Assembly (NCBI RefSeq): GCF_006088715.1
Contig: NZ_CP030771.1
Location: 3,534,001-3,598,000, forward strand
DNA length: 64,000 nt
Source of the DNA: Streptomyces sp. YIM 121038
Lineage (GTDB): Bacteria; Actinomycetota; Actinomycetes; Streptomycetales; Streptomycetaceae
Direction: 5' to 3'
The notes under the pieces were generated by a model that made no database searches, was not told where the DNA came from, and worked only from the letters and a program-made list of their open reading frames with translations. Below, one piece after another: positions 18,801 through 27,297 of this stretch. Position 1 is the stretch's first letter, and each line of letters starts with the position of its first letter. Made by a program: the position numbers and the translations under genes.

Positions 18801-18888
18801 CTCGCGGGTGCGCCCCAGGCCCGCCCCTTCCCGATTCCTGGGGGCTCCGCCCCCAGACCCCCGCTCCTCAAACGCCGGAGAGGCTGGA
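18801..18888 (+). repeat. Intergenic repeat family A, copy 1
   Basis: Element made of CGCCCCAGGCCCGCCCCTTC, an inner hairpin TGGGGGCTCCGCCCCCA, and the end CTCAAACGCCGGA. The same element recurs near 22451, 22540 (inverted), 43564 (inverted), 53881 (short) and 61596 (inverted). It may act as a terminator or be a non-autonomous mobile repeat. Confidence 0.8.
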
Positions 18889-18900
18889 TCTGTGCCCGGA

Positions 18901-18953
18901 CGACGGCGTGCAAGCCGCCAGGTCGGGGCCGGGCCGGGTGACTGGGGTGGGAC
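18901..18953 (+). repeat. Intergenic repeat family B, copy 1
   Basis: GCCGCCAGGTCGGGGCCGGG ... CTGGGGTGGGA. It recurs inverted as a tandem pair at 43355-43548 and in this orientation at 54020-54112. Here it abuts family A and ends 23 nt before the phosphatase stop. Confidence 0.7.
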
Positions 18954-18975
18954 GGTTCGAGGCCCAGGGGCCAGG

Positions 18976-20160
18976 TCAGGCGTCGCGGCAGAGGAGCAGG
19001 AGGGCCCTGTCGTCGTTGACGTCCTTGGCCACGGCTTCGATGAGGTGCCAGGCGGCTCCGTGGAAGCCGCCGGCGACGTAGCGGTCGGCCTCGCCGGTGA
19101 GGCGGTCGATGCCCTCGCCGATGTCGCGGTCGGCGGTCTCGACGATGCCGTCGGTGAACAGCATGAGGACGTCACCGGGGCGCAGGGAGCCCTTGACGGG
19201 GTCGAACTGGGCGCCGTCGTACACCCCGAGGAGGGGTCCCTCCCCGGCCTTCTCCTCCCAGCGGCCCGTGCCCGCGCTCAGCTGGAGCGCGGGGAGGTGC
19301 CCGGCGGAGAGGAGTTCGTAGTCGCCGGTCTCCAGGTCGAGGACCAGGTGGATGGACGTGGCGAAGCCCTCGTCCCAGTCCTGGCGGAGCAGATAGCCGT
19401 TGGCGGCGGGCAGGAAGGCGTGCGGCGGGAGCGACCCGAGCAGGCCGCCGAACGCGCCGGACAGGAGCAGCGCCCTCGACCCGGCGTCCATGCCCTTGCC
19501 GGAGACGTCCGTGAGGACGACCTCCAGGGTGCGGCCGCCGTTGGTGCGGGCGGCGACGACGAAGTCGCCGGAGAAGGACTGGCCGCCCGCCGGGCGCAGC
19601 GCCATCTCGCGGTGCCAGCCGCGCGGCAGCTTCGGCAGCTTGCTCTGTACGCGGATGCGCTCGCGCAGGTCGAACAGCATCGTTCCGCCGCCGCGCCACG
19701 GCACGCCGACCCGGCTGCGGAACTGGGCGATGAGCAGCCCGAAGAAGCCGCACGCGGCGACGGTCAGGACGGTGCCGGGGGTGACCCGTGCCGGGCCCTC
19801 GGTGTAGGGCCCGAGCCGGGCGGACTCCACGATGAGGGCAGCCGCGGACGCCGCGTACAGGCCGAGGAGGCTGGAGGGCCTGAGCAGCAGTCCGCCCGCG
19901 ACGATCGGCAGGACGAGGACGGAGGGCGAGAACCACACCGGGTTGACGATCGTGCACACGGTGATCACCGGCACGGTCAGGAGCAGCGCGGCGAGCGCCA
20001 CCCAGTCCGAGCCGTCGCCCCGGAAGTAGTCCACTCCGGATTTGCGCAGCCCTATGCGGGCCCGGTGGAGCCGCTTCTTCATCCGGGCCGGGAACGTCTC
20101 GGCTGCGGCGCGCCGCTCACGCGGTGCGCGCCGCTCGCGCTTGTTTCGTCGTACCGCCAT
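18976..20160 (-). CDS. Membrane PP2C-type (SpoIIE-family) Ser/Thr phosphatase
   Basis: 394 residues. Basic N-terminus, four to five membrane helices (about 52-155), then a SpoIIE/RsbU-type phosphatase domain with metal-binding motifs SGDFVV, VLTDVSGKG, LFTDGIVE and a late DDRALLLL. Family members dephosphorylate anti-anti-sigma factors or other phosphoproteins. No anti-sigma or STAS gene is adjacent, so the partner is unknown. The membrane part lacks a recognisable GAF/PAS sensor. ATG start; the 164 nt to the divergent Eis-like gene would hold its promoter. Confidence 0.9.
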   Translation of the reverse strand: MAVRRNKRERRAPRERRAAAETFPARMKKRLHRARIGLRKSGVDYFRGDGSDWVALAALLLTVPVITVCTIVNPVWFSPSVLVLPIVAGGLLLRPSSLLGLYAASAAALIVESARLGPYTEGPARVTPGTVLTVAACGFFGLLIAQFRSRVGVPWRGGGTMLFDLRERIRVQSKLPKLPRGWHREMALRPAGGQSFSGDFVVAARTNGGRTLEVVLTDVSGKGMDAGSRALLLSGAFGGLLGSLPPHAFLPAANGYLLRQDWDEGFATSIHLVLDLETGDYELLSAGHLPALQLSAGTGRWEEKAGEGPLLGVYDGAQFDPVKGSLRPGDVLMLFTDGIVETADRDIGEGIDRLTGEADRYVAGGFHGAAWHLIEAVAKDVNDDRALLLLCRDA

Positions 20161-20324
20161 TGCTCGTGGACCCTATCCACCGGGCCAGGCGCTTCGCACG
20201 GGAGGTACCTCTTGTCCCCCTTCAGGGGCACCTCGCCCGTATCTCCGCTCCCAGCGTCCACACGCGCGTTCCGGTACGCGGAAAACATCTCGCCGCGTCC
20301 CAGGAGCCCTGGTAGGCATGGCAT

Positions 20325-21560
20325 ATGACAGCAGACTTGCGGGAGTTGGGCCAGAGAGATTGGGACCGCTGGTACGGAACGCTGGAGCGGGCCTTCGGCG
20401 GAGTGGCCGAGGCGGCGGAGGAGCGCGCGCTGTGGGACGCGCTGACGGAGCACGACCGCTCCTACGGCCTCTGGGACGGCGAGGCGTGCGTCGGCACGGC
20501 GAGCGCCTTCAGCTTCCGCGTGACCGTGCCGGGCGGAGCCCTGGTGGACGCGGCGGGCGTCACGATGGTGAGCGTGGCCGCCACGCACCGCCGCCGCGGC
20601 CTGCTCACCACGATGATGCGGCGGCAGCTCGACGACCTGCGGGCGCGCGGGGAGGCCCTGGCGCTCCTGACGGCGTCCGAGCCCGCGATCTACGGCCGGT
20701 TCGGGTACGGCGTGGCGTGCTGGCAGCTCAGGGCGTCGATCGACACGGCGCGCGTGCGCCTCACCGTGCCCGCGGGCACGGACGAGGTGACCCTGCGGTA
20801 CGCGGTCCCGGCCGAGGCCGCGGCGGCCTGTGAGGCGGTGTACGCGCGCGTGGTGCCCGGCCGTCCCGGGATGCTGGCGCGCCAGCCGGGCTGGGAGCGC
20901 CTCGCGCTGCTCGACCCGGAGGGGGACCGCGACGGCGCCTCGCCGTTGCAGTGCGTGCTCGCGGAGCGCGCCGGTGAGGTCGTCGGGTACGCGCACTTCG
21001 CGGTCAAGCCCGACTGGGACGTCCGGGGCCCGCAGGGCGTGGTCCGGGTGCGCGCCGTGGAGGCGGTGGACCCGGCGGCCTACGCGGCCCTGTGGCGCTT
21101 CCTCTTCGACATCGACCTGACCTCGCGGATCGAGGCCCGCAACCGCCCGGTGGACGACCCGCTGCTGCACCTCGTCTCGGACGTGCGGCGCTGCGGCCTG
21201 GTGACGCGCGACTGGCTGTACGTGCGTCCGGTGGACGTCGGCGCGGCCCTGGAGGCGCGCGCGTACCGGACGCCGGTGGACGTGGTCCTGGACGTCACGG
21301 ACGCGTTCTGCCCCTGGAACGAGGGGCGCTGGCGGCTCACGGGCGACCCCAAGGGCGCTTCCTGCAAGCGCGTCGACGACGACGCGCCCGCCGACCTCGC
21401 CCTGTCCGTACGCGAGCTGGGCTCGGCGTACCTGGGCGGTGTGTCCCTCGCGGAGCTCGCCCGGGCGGGCCGGGTGCGGGAGCTGCGCCCCGGGGCCCTT
21501 GCGGAGGCGAGCCCGGCCTTCGGGTCGGAGGCCGCGCCCTGGCTGCCGCACGGGTTCTAG
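20325..21560 (+). CDS. Eis-like GNAT N-acetyltransferase
   Basis: 411 residues, the usual length for the Eis family (two GNAT domains and a C-terminal sterol-carrier-like domain). The acetyl-CoA loop is ATHRRRGLL (86-94) and the family motif IYGRFGYG is at 122-129. The chain ends in a free Phe after WLPHG; in mycobacterial Eis the C-terminal carboxylate acts as general base and a Tyr as acid, and both are conserved in position here. Eis enzymes acetylate aminoglycosides and other amines; in Streptomyces the physiological substrate is unknown. Confidence 0.88.
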   Translation: MTADLRELGQRDWDRWYGTLERAFGGVAEAAEERALWDALTEHDRSYGLWDGEACVGTASAFSFRVTVPGGALVDAAGVTMVSVAATHRRRGLLTTMMRRQLDDLRARGEALALLTASEPAIYGRFGYGVACWQLRASIDTARVRLTVPAGTDEVTLRYAVPAEAAAACEAVYARVVPGRPGMLARQPGWERLALLDPEGDRDGASPLQCVLAERAGEVVGYAHFAVKPDWDVRGPQGVVRVRAVEAVDPAAYAALWRFLFDIDLTSRIEARNRPVDDPLLHLVSDVRRCGLVTRDWLYVRPVDVGAALEARAYRTPVDVVLDVTDAFCPWNEGRWRLTGDPKGASCKRVDDDAPADLALSVRELGSAYLGGVSLAELARAGRVRELRPGALAEASPAFGSEAAPWLPHGF

Positions 21561-21600
21561 CCGGGGGCTTCGCGCGGGTCGTCGTGCCGCGCGCGGGTCC

Positions 21601-22431
21601 TCACGCGCCGGACGGGCTTCGCTGGCACCCGGGGCACCAGAACAGATTGCGGGCGGCGAGATCGGCGGTGCGGATCTCGCCGCCACAGATGTGGCAGGCC
21701 ATCCGGGCTCTGCGGTACACGTACACCTCGCCGCCGTGGTCGTCCACGCGCGGCGGGCGGCCCATGGCCTCGGGGGTGTGCTCGGGCCGCACGGTGTCGA
21801 TCCGGTTGTTGCGCACGCCCTCGCGCATCAGCTCCACCAGGTCCGCCCAGATCGCGGTCCACTGGCGGTGCGTGAGGTCCTTGCCGGGCGTGTACGGGTC
21901 GATGCCGTGGCGGAAGAGGACCTCGGCCCGGTAGACGTTGCCGACGCCCGCGATGACCTTCTGGTCCATGAGGAGGGCGGCGATGGTGCTGCGGCTGCGG
22001 GAGACGCGGCGCCAGGCCCGGTCCGGGTCGTTCTCGCCGTCCTGCGGGCGCAGCGGGTCCGGGCCGAGGCGGGCGTGTATGTCCTGCTTCTCGCCGTCGG
22101 TGATCAGCGCGCAGGTGGTGGGGCCGCGCAGGTCGCTGTAGTGATCGGGGTTCGCCAGGCGCAGGCGGACGGTGTCCGTGGGCGGCGGGGCGGGGGCGTC
22201 GCCGAAGGTGTACTTGCCGAAGAGGCCCAGGTGGATGTGGATCCAGCCGGACGCGGCGAAGCCGAGGAAGAGGTGCTTGCCGTGCGCTTCCGCGGTGTCC
22301 AGGGGCTGGCCGTGCACGAGGGCCGCGCCGTCGGAGAACTTGCCCTGGGGGCTGGTGGCGTGCACGGGGTGTCCCTGGAACCGGCTCCGGTGATCGGCCG
22401 CGAGCCGGTGGATGGTGTGCCCTTCCGGCAC
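21601..22431 (-). CDS. Fpg/Nei-family DNA glycosylase/AP lyase (endonuclease VIII type)
   Basis: 276-residue base-excision repair enzyme. It starts MPEGHTIH, giving the catalytic Pro2 and Glu3; MPEGH is the Nei form, as against MPELP of Fpg. Helix-two-turn-helix in the middle (VAGVGNVYRAEVLFRHGIDP) and a C-terminal zinc finger CHICGG ... FWCPGCQ. Likely removes oxidised pyrimidines and nicks abasic sites. It is convergent with the Eis-like gene, and 215 nt downstream of rpiB on the same strand with a head-to-head repeat pair between. Confidence 0.9.
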   Translation of the reverse strand: MPEGHTIHRLAADHRSRFQGHPVHATSPQGKFSDGAALVHGQPLDTAEAHGKHLFLGFAASGWIHIHLGLFGKYTFGDAPAPPPTDTVRLRLANPDHYSDLRGPTTCALITDGEKQDIHARLGPDPLRPQDGENDPDRAWRRVSRSRSTIAALLMDQKVIAGVGNVYRAEVLFRHGIDPYTPGKDLTHRQWTAIWADLVELMREGVRNNRIDTVRPEHTPEAMGRPPRVDDHGGEVYVYRRARMACHICGGEIRTADLAARNLFWCPGCQRSPSGA

Positions 22432-22450
22432 GGTGCCTCCTGTCGGGGTC

Positions 22451-22645
22451 CCTCGCGGTGCGCCCCAGGCCCGCCCCTTCCCGATCCTGGGGGCTCCGCC
22501 CCCAGACCCCCGCTCCTCAAACGCCGGAGGGGCTATTCATAGCCCGTCCGGCGTTTGAGGACGAGGCGCGGAGCGCCGATACGGGGGTCCAAGGGGGCGG
22601 AGCCCCCTTGTTCGGGAAGGGGCGGGTCAGGGGCGCCCCGCGAAG
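22451..22645. repeat. Head-to-head pair of family A repeats (copies 2 and 3)
   Basis: Copy 2 (22451-22533, same orientation as copy 1) is followed at once by copy 3 in reverse (22540-22645), meeting at CGCCGGAGGGGC / GCCCGTCCGGCG. The whole 195-bp gap between the glycosylase gene and rpiB is this imperfect palindrome, which could form a large cruciform or terminator. Confidence 0.85.
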
Positions 22646-22646
22646 G

Positions 22647-23132
22647 TCAGGCCTGCGGGTGGTGGGGCGGGATCGCGGGGAGCTCGCCCGAGGTCTCGTA
22701 GCGCGACAGCATCTCGATGCGGCGGGTGTGCCGCTCCTCACCGGAGTACGGCGTCGCGAGGAAGATCTCGACGAACTTGGTCGCCTCGGCCTCGGTGTGC
22801 ATGCGCCCGCCGATGGAGATCACGTTCGCGTCGTTGTGCTCGCGCCCGAGCGCCGCCGTCTGCTCGCTCCAGGCGAGAGCCGCCCGTACGCCCTTCACCT
22901 TGTTCGCGGCGATCTGCTCGCCGTTGCCGGAGCCGCCGATGACGATGCCGAGGGAGTCGGGGTCCGCGGCCGTCTTCTCCGCGGCGCGGAGGCAGAAGGG
23001 CGGGTAGTCGTCCTGGGCGTCGTAGATGTGGGGCCCGCAGTCGACGGGCTCGTGGCCGTGGGCCTTGAGCCATTCGACGAGGTGGTTCTTGAGTTCGTAA
23101 CCGGCATGATCGGAGCCGAGGTACACGCGCAT
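22647..23132 (-). CDS. rpiB: Ribose-5-phosphate isomerase B
   Basis: 161 residues; interconverts ribulose-5-phosphate and ribose-5-phosphate in the pentose phosphate pathway. MRVYLGSDHAGYELK is the RpiB start motif, DDYPPFC follows, and GGSGNGEQ (67-73) is the actinobacterial form in which a Glu replaces the catalytic Cys of E. coli RpiB (CGTGIG), as known for M. tuberculosis RpiB. Neighbours are unrelated and transcription is probably single. The stop lies within 2 nt of repeat copy 3. Confidence 0.95.
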   Translation of the reverse strand: MRVYLGSDHAGYELKNHLVEWLKAHGHEPVDCGPHIYDAQDDYPPFCLRAAEKTAADPDSLGIVIGGSGNGEQIAANKVKGVRAALAWSEQTAALGREHNDANVISIGGRMHTEAEATKFVEIFLATPYSGEERHTRRIEMLSRYETSGELPAIPPHHPQA

Positions 23133-23248
23133 GGGTCCGAGTGTGGCATGCGGGGCGGCGGCAGGCCGTCACGGGGCCGGTCCCCGGGGCCCCACGACGG
23201 CCTCCCGCCGCCGATTGGTTCAGGCCAATCCGGTGTCCGGTCATCGTC

Positions 23249-23266
23249 AGTGACCGATCGTTCACT
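23249..23266 (+). promoter_or_regulatory. Palindrome upstream of amino-acid permease 1
   Basis: AGTGACCGATCGTTCACT, an 18-bp palindrome with one mismatch (core GTGA-N8-TCAC), 104 nt before the permease start. It shares this architecture with the palindrome at 28803-28818. Candidate repressor operator. Confidence 0.45.
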
Positions 23267-23369
23267 CTGCATTCCGCTGAATACAACGATCCGGAGACGG
23301 GTCTTTCGTCCCGTACGCCCATGAGCTTTTAATGCGGAAGCTCTTGCCCGTGAACCAAAGGATCTGCCT

Positions 23370-24824
23370 ATGACCTCGCAACCGTCCCTTGCGAAGGAAG
23401 ACAGCACCCCCGGCGGGCCTGTGAAATCCCAGCCGGGGAGCGGGAACGGCGACGGTGACGGCCTCAAGGCCGGTCTCAAGAACCGCCATCTGTCGATGAT
23501 CGCCATCGGTGGCGTGATCGGAGCGGGTCTCTTCGTCGGGTCCGCCTCGGGCATCAAGGCCGCGGGCCCCGCCATCCTGGTGTCGTACGCGCTCGTGGGC
23601 ACCATGGTCGTGCTCGTGATGCGGATGCTCGGCGAGATGGCCGCGGCGCGGCCGTCCTCCGGTTCCTTCTCGGCCTACGCCGACCAGGCCCTCGGGCGCT
23701 GGGCGGGCTTCACCATCGGCTGGCTGTACTGGTTCTTCTGGGTCGTGGTGCTCGCCGTCGAGGCGACCGCCGGCGCCGTGATCCTCAACGAGTGGGTGCC
23801 CGCGGTCCCGCAGTGGGGCTGGGCGCTCATCGTCATGGTGGTGCTCACCGCCACCAACCTCGTCTCGGTCGGCTCCTACGGCGAGTTCGAGTTCTGGTTC
23901 GCGGGCATCAAGGTCGTGGCGATCGGCGGCTTCGTCCTCATCGGTCTGCTCGCCGTGTTCGGCGTCCTGCCCGGCTCGGACAACCCGGGCGACGGCTTCA
24001 AGCACCTCACCGACGCGGGCGGCTTCATGCCCAACGGCGCGGGCGCGATCCTCACCGGCGTCCTGATGGTGGTCTTCTCCTTCATGGGCTCGGAGATCGT
24101 CACGCTGGCCGCCGGTGAGTCGGAGGACCCGCAGCGCGCCGTCACCAAGGCCACGAACAGCGTCATCTGGCGCATCGGCGTCTTCTACCTCGGCTCGATC
24201 TTCGTGGTCATCACGCTCCTGCCGTGGAACGACAAGTCGATCGTCAAGGACGGCTCCTACGTCGCCGCGCTGAACTCGATCGGCATCCCGCACGCCGGTC
24301 AGGTCATGAACGTGATCGTCCTGACGGCCGTGCTCTCCTGCCTCAACTCCGGCCTGTACACGGCCTCGCGCATGGCCTTCTCGCTCGGCGAGCGCGGCGA
24401 CGCCCCGAAGGCGTTCGCCCGCACCACCGCCTCGGGCGTGCCGCGCACCGCGATCCTCGGCTCGGTCGTCTTCGGCTTCGCCGCCGTGTGGTTCAACTAC
24501 CAGTGGCCCGAGACCGTCTTCGACTTCCTGCTGAACTCGTCCGGCGCCGTCGCCCTGTTCGTGTGGCTCGTCATCTGCTTCACGCAGCTGAAGATGCGCG
24601 GCATCATCCTGCGCGAGCAGCCGGAGAAGCTCGTCGTGAAGATGTGGCTGTTCCCGTATCTGACCTGGGTCACCATCGGCATGATCTCGTTCGTGATCGT
24701 CTACATGCTGTACGACGACGCCGGGCGCAAGCAGATGGTGCTCTCGCTGCTCGTCGGCGCCCTGGTCCTCGGCATCGCCCTGGTGCGCGAGAAGGTGGCG
24801 CCCCGGAAGCGGGTCTCCTCGTAA
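23370..24824 (+). CDS. Amino-acid permease, APC family (GabP/AroP type), copy 1
   Basis: 484 residues, 12 predicted helices. After a polar 30-residue N-terminus comes the signature LSMIAIGGVIGAGLFVGS (helix 1, substrate-binding unwound GAGLF), then PSSGSFSAYADQALGRWAGF, GEFEFWFAGIKV, FSFMGSEIVTLAAGES and ALNS-CLNSGLY-ASRM. Proton-coupled uptake of GABA or neutral/aromatic amino acids is typical of the group; substrate cannot be read from sequence. ATG with RBS AAAGGA. Two paralogues lie at 27298 and 28957 in the same direction. A strong terminator follows. Confidence 0.92.
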   Translation: MTSQPSLAKEDSTPGGPVKSQPGSGNGDGDGLKAGLKNRHLSMIAIGGVIGAGLFVGSASGIKAAGPAILVSYALVGTMVVLVMRMLGEMAAARPSSGSFSAYADQALGRWAGFTIGWLYWFFWVVVLAVEATAGAVILNEWVPAVPQWGWALIVMVVLTATNLVSVGSYGEFEFWFAGIKVVAIGGFVLIGLLAVFGVLPGSDNPGDGFKHLTDAGGFMPNGAGAILTGVLMVVFSFMGSEIVTLAAGESEDPQRAVTKATNSVIWRIGVFYLGSIFVVITLLPWNDKSIVKDGSYVAALNSIGIPHAGQVMNVIVLTAVLSCLNSGLYTASRMAFSLGERGDAPKAFARTTASGVPRTAILGSVVFGFAAVWFNYQWPETVFDFLLNSSGAVALFVWLVICFTQLKMRGIILREQPEKLVVKMWLFPYLTWVTIGMISFVIVYMLYDDAGRKQMVLSLLVGALVLGIALVREKVAPRKRVSS

Positions 24825-24856
24825 CACTCAGGAGCACTCAGGAGCACTCATCGGTT

Positions 24857-24910
24857 CACGGCGGCGGGGTGCCGCCCGGGCTCGGGCCCGGGCGGCACCC
24901 CGCCGCCGTG
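24857..24910 (+). terminator. Terminator of permease 1
   Basis: Perfect 24-bp inverted repeat (24857-24880 with 24887-24910), 6-nt loop. Among the strongest hairpins in the window. Confidence 0.9.
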
Positions 24911-24937
24911 TGCGGGCAGACCCGACCGGGGTGCGGG

Positions 24938-24962
24938 AAACCTGACGGCACCTGTCAGGTTT
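24938..24962 (+). promoter_or_regulatory. Palindromic operator upstream of the flavin oxidase
   Basis: AAACCTGAC-N7-GTCAGGTTT, perfect 9-bp arms, 61 nt before the oxidase start and just past the permease 1 terminator. TetR-type operators have this size and symmetry. No regulator gene is adjacent. Confidence 0.55.
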
Positions 24963-25022
24963 CGGCGGCAGGGTGACCTCCGTCAGCGCGATCGCCGCGC
25001 ACCACGCACGACGGAGGCACCC

Positions 25023-26366
25023 GTGGAACTCAGCGACCCCACCGCCAAGCGACTCACCTTCCGCCCCGGTCAGCAGGGGTACGAGGAGGAGGTCGCGGGC
25101 TTCCAGACGGGCTTCGCCCAGCGGCCGGACGTGGTCTTCGCCGCGTCGGACGCCGAGGACGTCGTGGCCGCCGTGCGGTACGCGGCCGCCGCGGGCCTGC
25201 CCGTGGGCGTCCAGGCCACCGGGCACGGCCTGCCGGACGCCGCGCGGGGCGGCGTCCTGATCAGCACGCGCCGCATGGACTCCGTGACCGTCGACGCCGG
25301 GACGCGCACCGCGCGGGTCGGGGCCGGGGCGCGCTCGGGCCAGGTGGTGGCGGCCGCGGCGGAGCACGGCCTCGCCCCGCTGAACGGCTCGGCGCCGGGC
25401 GTGGGCGTCGTCTCGTACACGCTCGGCGGCGGGATCGGCATCCTGGCGCGGGAGTTCGGCTACGCGGCCGACCACGTGCGCGCGGTGGACGTCGTGACGG
25501 CGGACGGCACGCCGCGGCACGTGACGGCGGCGGACGAGCCCGAGCTGTTCTGGGGCCTGCTCGGCGGCGGCGCGAACCTGGGCGTGGTGACCGCCCTGGA
25601 GATCGGCCTGGTGCCGGTGGCGCGCCTGTACGGCGGGGCCCTCGCCTTCGACGGCCGCGAGGTCGACCCGGCGGCGGTCCTGCGCGGCTACGCCGCCTGG
25701 GCCGAGACCCTGCCCGACGAGGTGACCTCGTCGGTCGCCGCCCTGGTCTACCCGGACCTCGACCAGCTCCCGCCGCACCTGCGGGGCCGCTATCTGGTGA
25801 CGGTGCGCATCGCCTGCACCGGCACGGCCGAGGACGGGGAGCGGCTCGTGGCGCCGCTGCGCGCGCTCGGGCCGACCGTCTCGGACAGCCTGCGCGAGCT
25901 GTCGTACGCGGAGAGCCACACGATCCACAACGACCCGGACTTCCCGCACGCCTACTACGGCGACAACCTGATGCTCACCGAGCTGGACCTGCCGGGCGCC
26001 GAGCGGCTGCTCGCGCTCACCGGGCCCGCCGCGGACCACATGCACGTCGTCCAGCTCAACCACCTGGGCGGCGCGCTCGCCCGGCCCGTCCACCACGACA
26101 ACGCCGTGCCGCACCGGAGCGCGGCCTGGGCGGTGCGGATCCTGTCGCCCCTGGAGGGCACGGACCGCGAGGCGCTGCGGGAGCTGTACGCGCGGGCGTT
26201 CGCCCCGCTGGCCCCGCACGCGGTGGGCCGGGCGGTGAACTTCGCCCTTGCGGGCGGTGACCGCCCCGAGGGCGTGTACGACGCGGACACGCGAAAGAGG
26301 CTCGCCGGGCTGAAGGCCACGTACGACCCGGCGAACCTCTTCAGGCGGAACTACAACGTCGGCTGA
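25023..26366 (+). CDS. FAD-binding oxidoreductase, berberine-bridge-enzyme (BBE) type
   Basis: 447 residues. FAD-binding (PCMH) domain with the covalent-attachment histidine in ATGHGLPDA (about residue 68), followed by TLGGGIGILAREFGYAADHV and GGGANLGVVTALEI; C-terminal BBE motif YDPANLFRRNYN. The position that holds a cysteine in bicovalent BBEs (GSCP) reads GSAP here, so FAD is probably linked to the His only. Such enzymes oxidise sugars, alkaloids or secondary metabolites with O2; the substrate is unknown. GTG start with GGAGGCACCC. Single gene with its own palindromic operator. Confidence 0.88.
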   Translation: MELSDPTAKRLTFRPGQQGYEEEVAGFQTGFAQRPDVVFAASDAEDVVAAVRYAAAAGLPVGVQATGHGLPDAARGGVLISTRRMDSVTVDAGTRTARVGAGARSGQVVAAAAEHGLAPLNGSAPGVGVVSYTLGGGIGILAREFGYAADHVRAVDVVTADGTPRHVTAADEPELFWGLLGGGANLGVVTALEIGLVPVARLYGGALAFDGREVDPAAVLRGYAAWAETLPDEVTSSVAALVYPDLDQLPPHLRGRYLVTVRIACTGTAEDGERLVAPLRALGPTVSDSLRELSYAESHTIHNDPDFPHAYYGDNLMLTELDLPGAERLLALTGPAADHMHVVQLNHLGGALARPVHHDNAVPHRSAAWAVRILSPLEGTDREALRELYARAFAPLAPHAVGRAVNFALAGGDRPEGVYDADTRKRLAGLKATYDPANLFRRNYNVG

Positions 26367-26403
26367 GCCGCCGGGCGGCGGCCCAGGCCGACCGGGCCCG
26401 GTG

Positions 26404-26988
26404 TCAGCCCTTGTCGCCGAGCAGCTTCCACGACAGCGGCAGCGCGCCCATGGCGAGGGCCGCCTTGAGGGCGTCGCCGATCAGGAACGGGGTGAGGCCC
26501 GCGGCGACCGCCTCGGTCAGGGACATGCCGGTGGACGCGGCCAGGTAGGGCACGCCGACGGCGTAGATGATCGCGGAGCCGAGGACCATCGTCCCGGCCG
26601 TGCGCAGCACGTTCCGGTCGGCGCCGCGCCGGGCCAGGGAGCCCACCGCGGCGGCGGCGAGCATCATGCCGAGGACGTAGCCGAGCGAGGGCATGCCGTA
26701 GCCGGACTTGGCCTCGGCGAACCACGGCACGCCCGCCATGCCCACCAGGGCGTACAGCGCGAGCGACAGGAAGCCGCGGCGCGCGCCGAGCGCCGTGCCG
26801 ACCAGGAGCGCGGCGAAGGTCTGCCCCGTCACCGGCACCGGCGAGCCCGGCACGGGCACGGAGAGCTGGGCGGCCAGGCCGGTGAGCGCGGCGCCGCCGA
26901 GCACGAGGGTCGCGTCGCGCAGGCGGGAGGCGGGGATCAGGTCGGCCAGGACCTGGCCCGGGCGGGTGGTGGCGGCGGCTGTGCTCAT
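26404..26988 (-). CDS. bioY: BioY, biotin-specific S component of ECF transporter
   Basis: 194 residues, six predicted helices, with the BioY motifs VPVPGSPVPVTGQTFAALL (about 44-62), GARRG and the GMPSLGYVLGM core. Binds biotin in the membrane and works with the EcfA/T energy module, or alone in some bacteria; no bioM/bioN genes are present here, so it would use a shared module. It is convergent with the oxidase gene. Confidence 0.93.
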   Translation of the reverse strand: MSTAAATTRPGQVLADLIPASRLRDATLVLGGAALTGLAAQLSVPVPGSPVPVTGQTFAALLVGTALGARRGFLSLALYALVGMAGVPWFAEAKSGYGMPSLGYVLGMMLAAAAVGSLARRGADRNVLRTAGTMVLGSAIIYAVGVPYLAASTGMSLTEAVAAGLTPFLIGDALKAALAMGALPLSWKLLGDKG

Positions 26989-27210
26989 CGGGACTCCGCG
27001 GTTCTGGGACGTCTGGGGGCAGGTGGTGCGTGGGACGACCTGACCCTAACCCCGGGGCGGGCGCCCCATCAGGGGCCGCGGATGACAAAGGGAGCGGCTC
27101 CGCCTTGGTGGGCTCCGCACAAAGGGCGCGGCCCACACCCGGCCGGGCGTGATGCTGGTCACGGAGGTCAGGAATGCCGGGGCCGGGTTTTGCGTTCAGG
27201 GGCAGGCGCC
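26989..27210. other. Intergenic region between bioY and permease 2
   Basis: No gene supported. Contains short GC inverted repeats (for example GGGGCGGGCGCCCC near 27053) and presumably the bioY promoter. No clear BioR/BirA box. Confidence 0.4.
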
Positions 27211-27232
27211 GGTGAGACTGTGGAGTCTCACC
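27211..27232 (+). promoter_or_regulatory. Palindrome upstream of permease 2
   Basis: GGTGAGACT-GTGG-AGTCTCACC, perfect 9-bp arms, 66 nt before the permease start. It could be an operator or a 5'-UTR hairpin. Confidence 0.45.
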
Positions 27233-27297
27233 AACTCGCCTCTGAGCACCACGAGCGCCCCGAGCACCCCGAGCACCCTGAGAGTCAGCTGAGCCCG

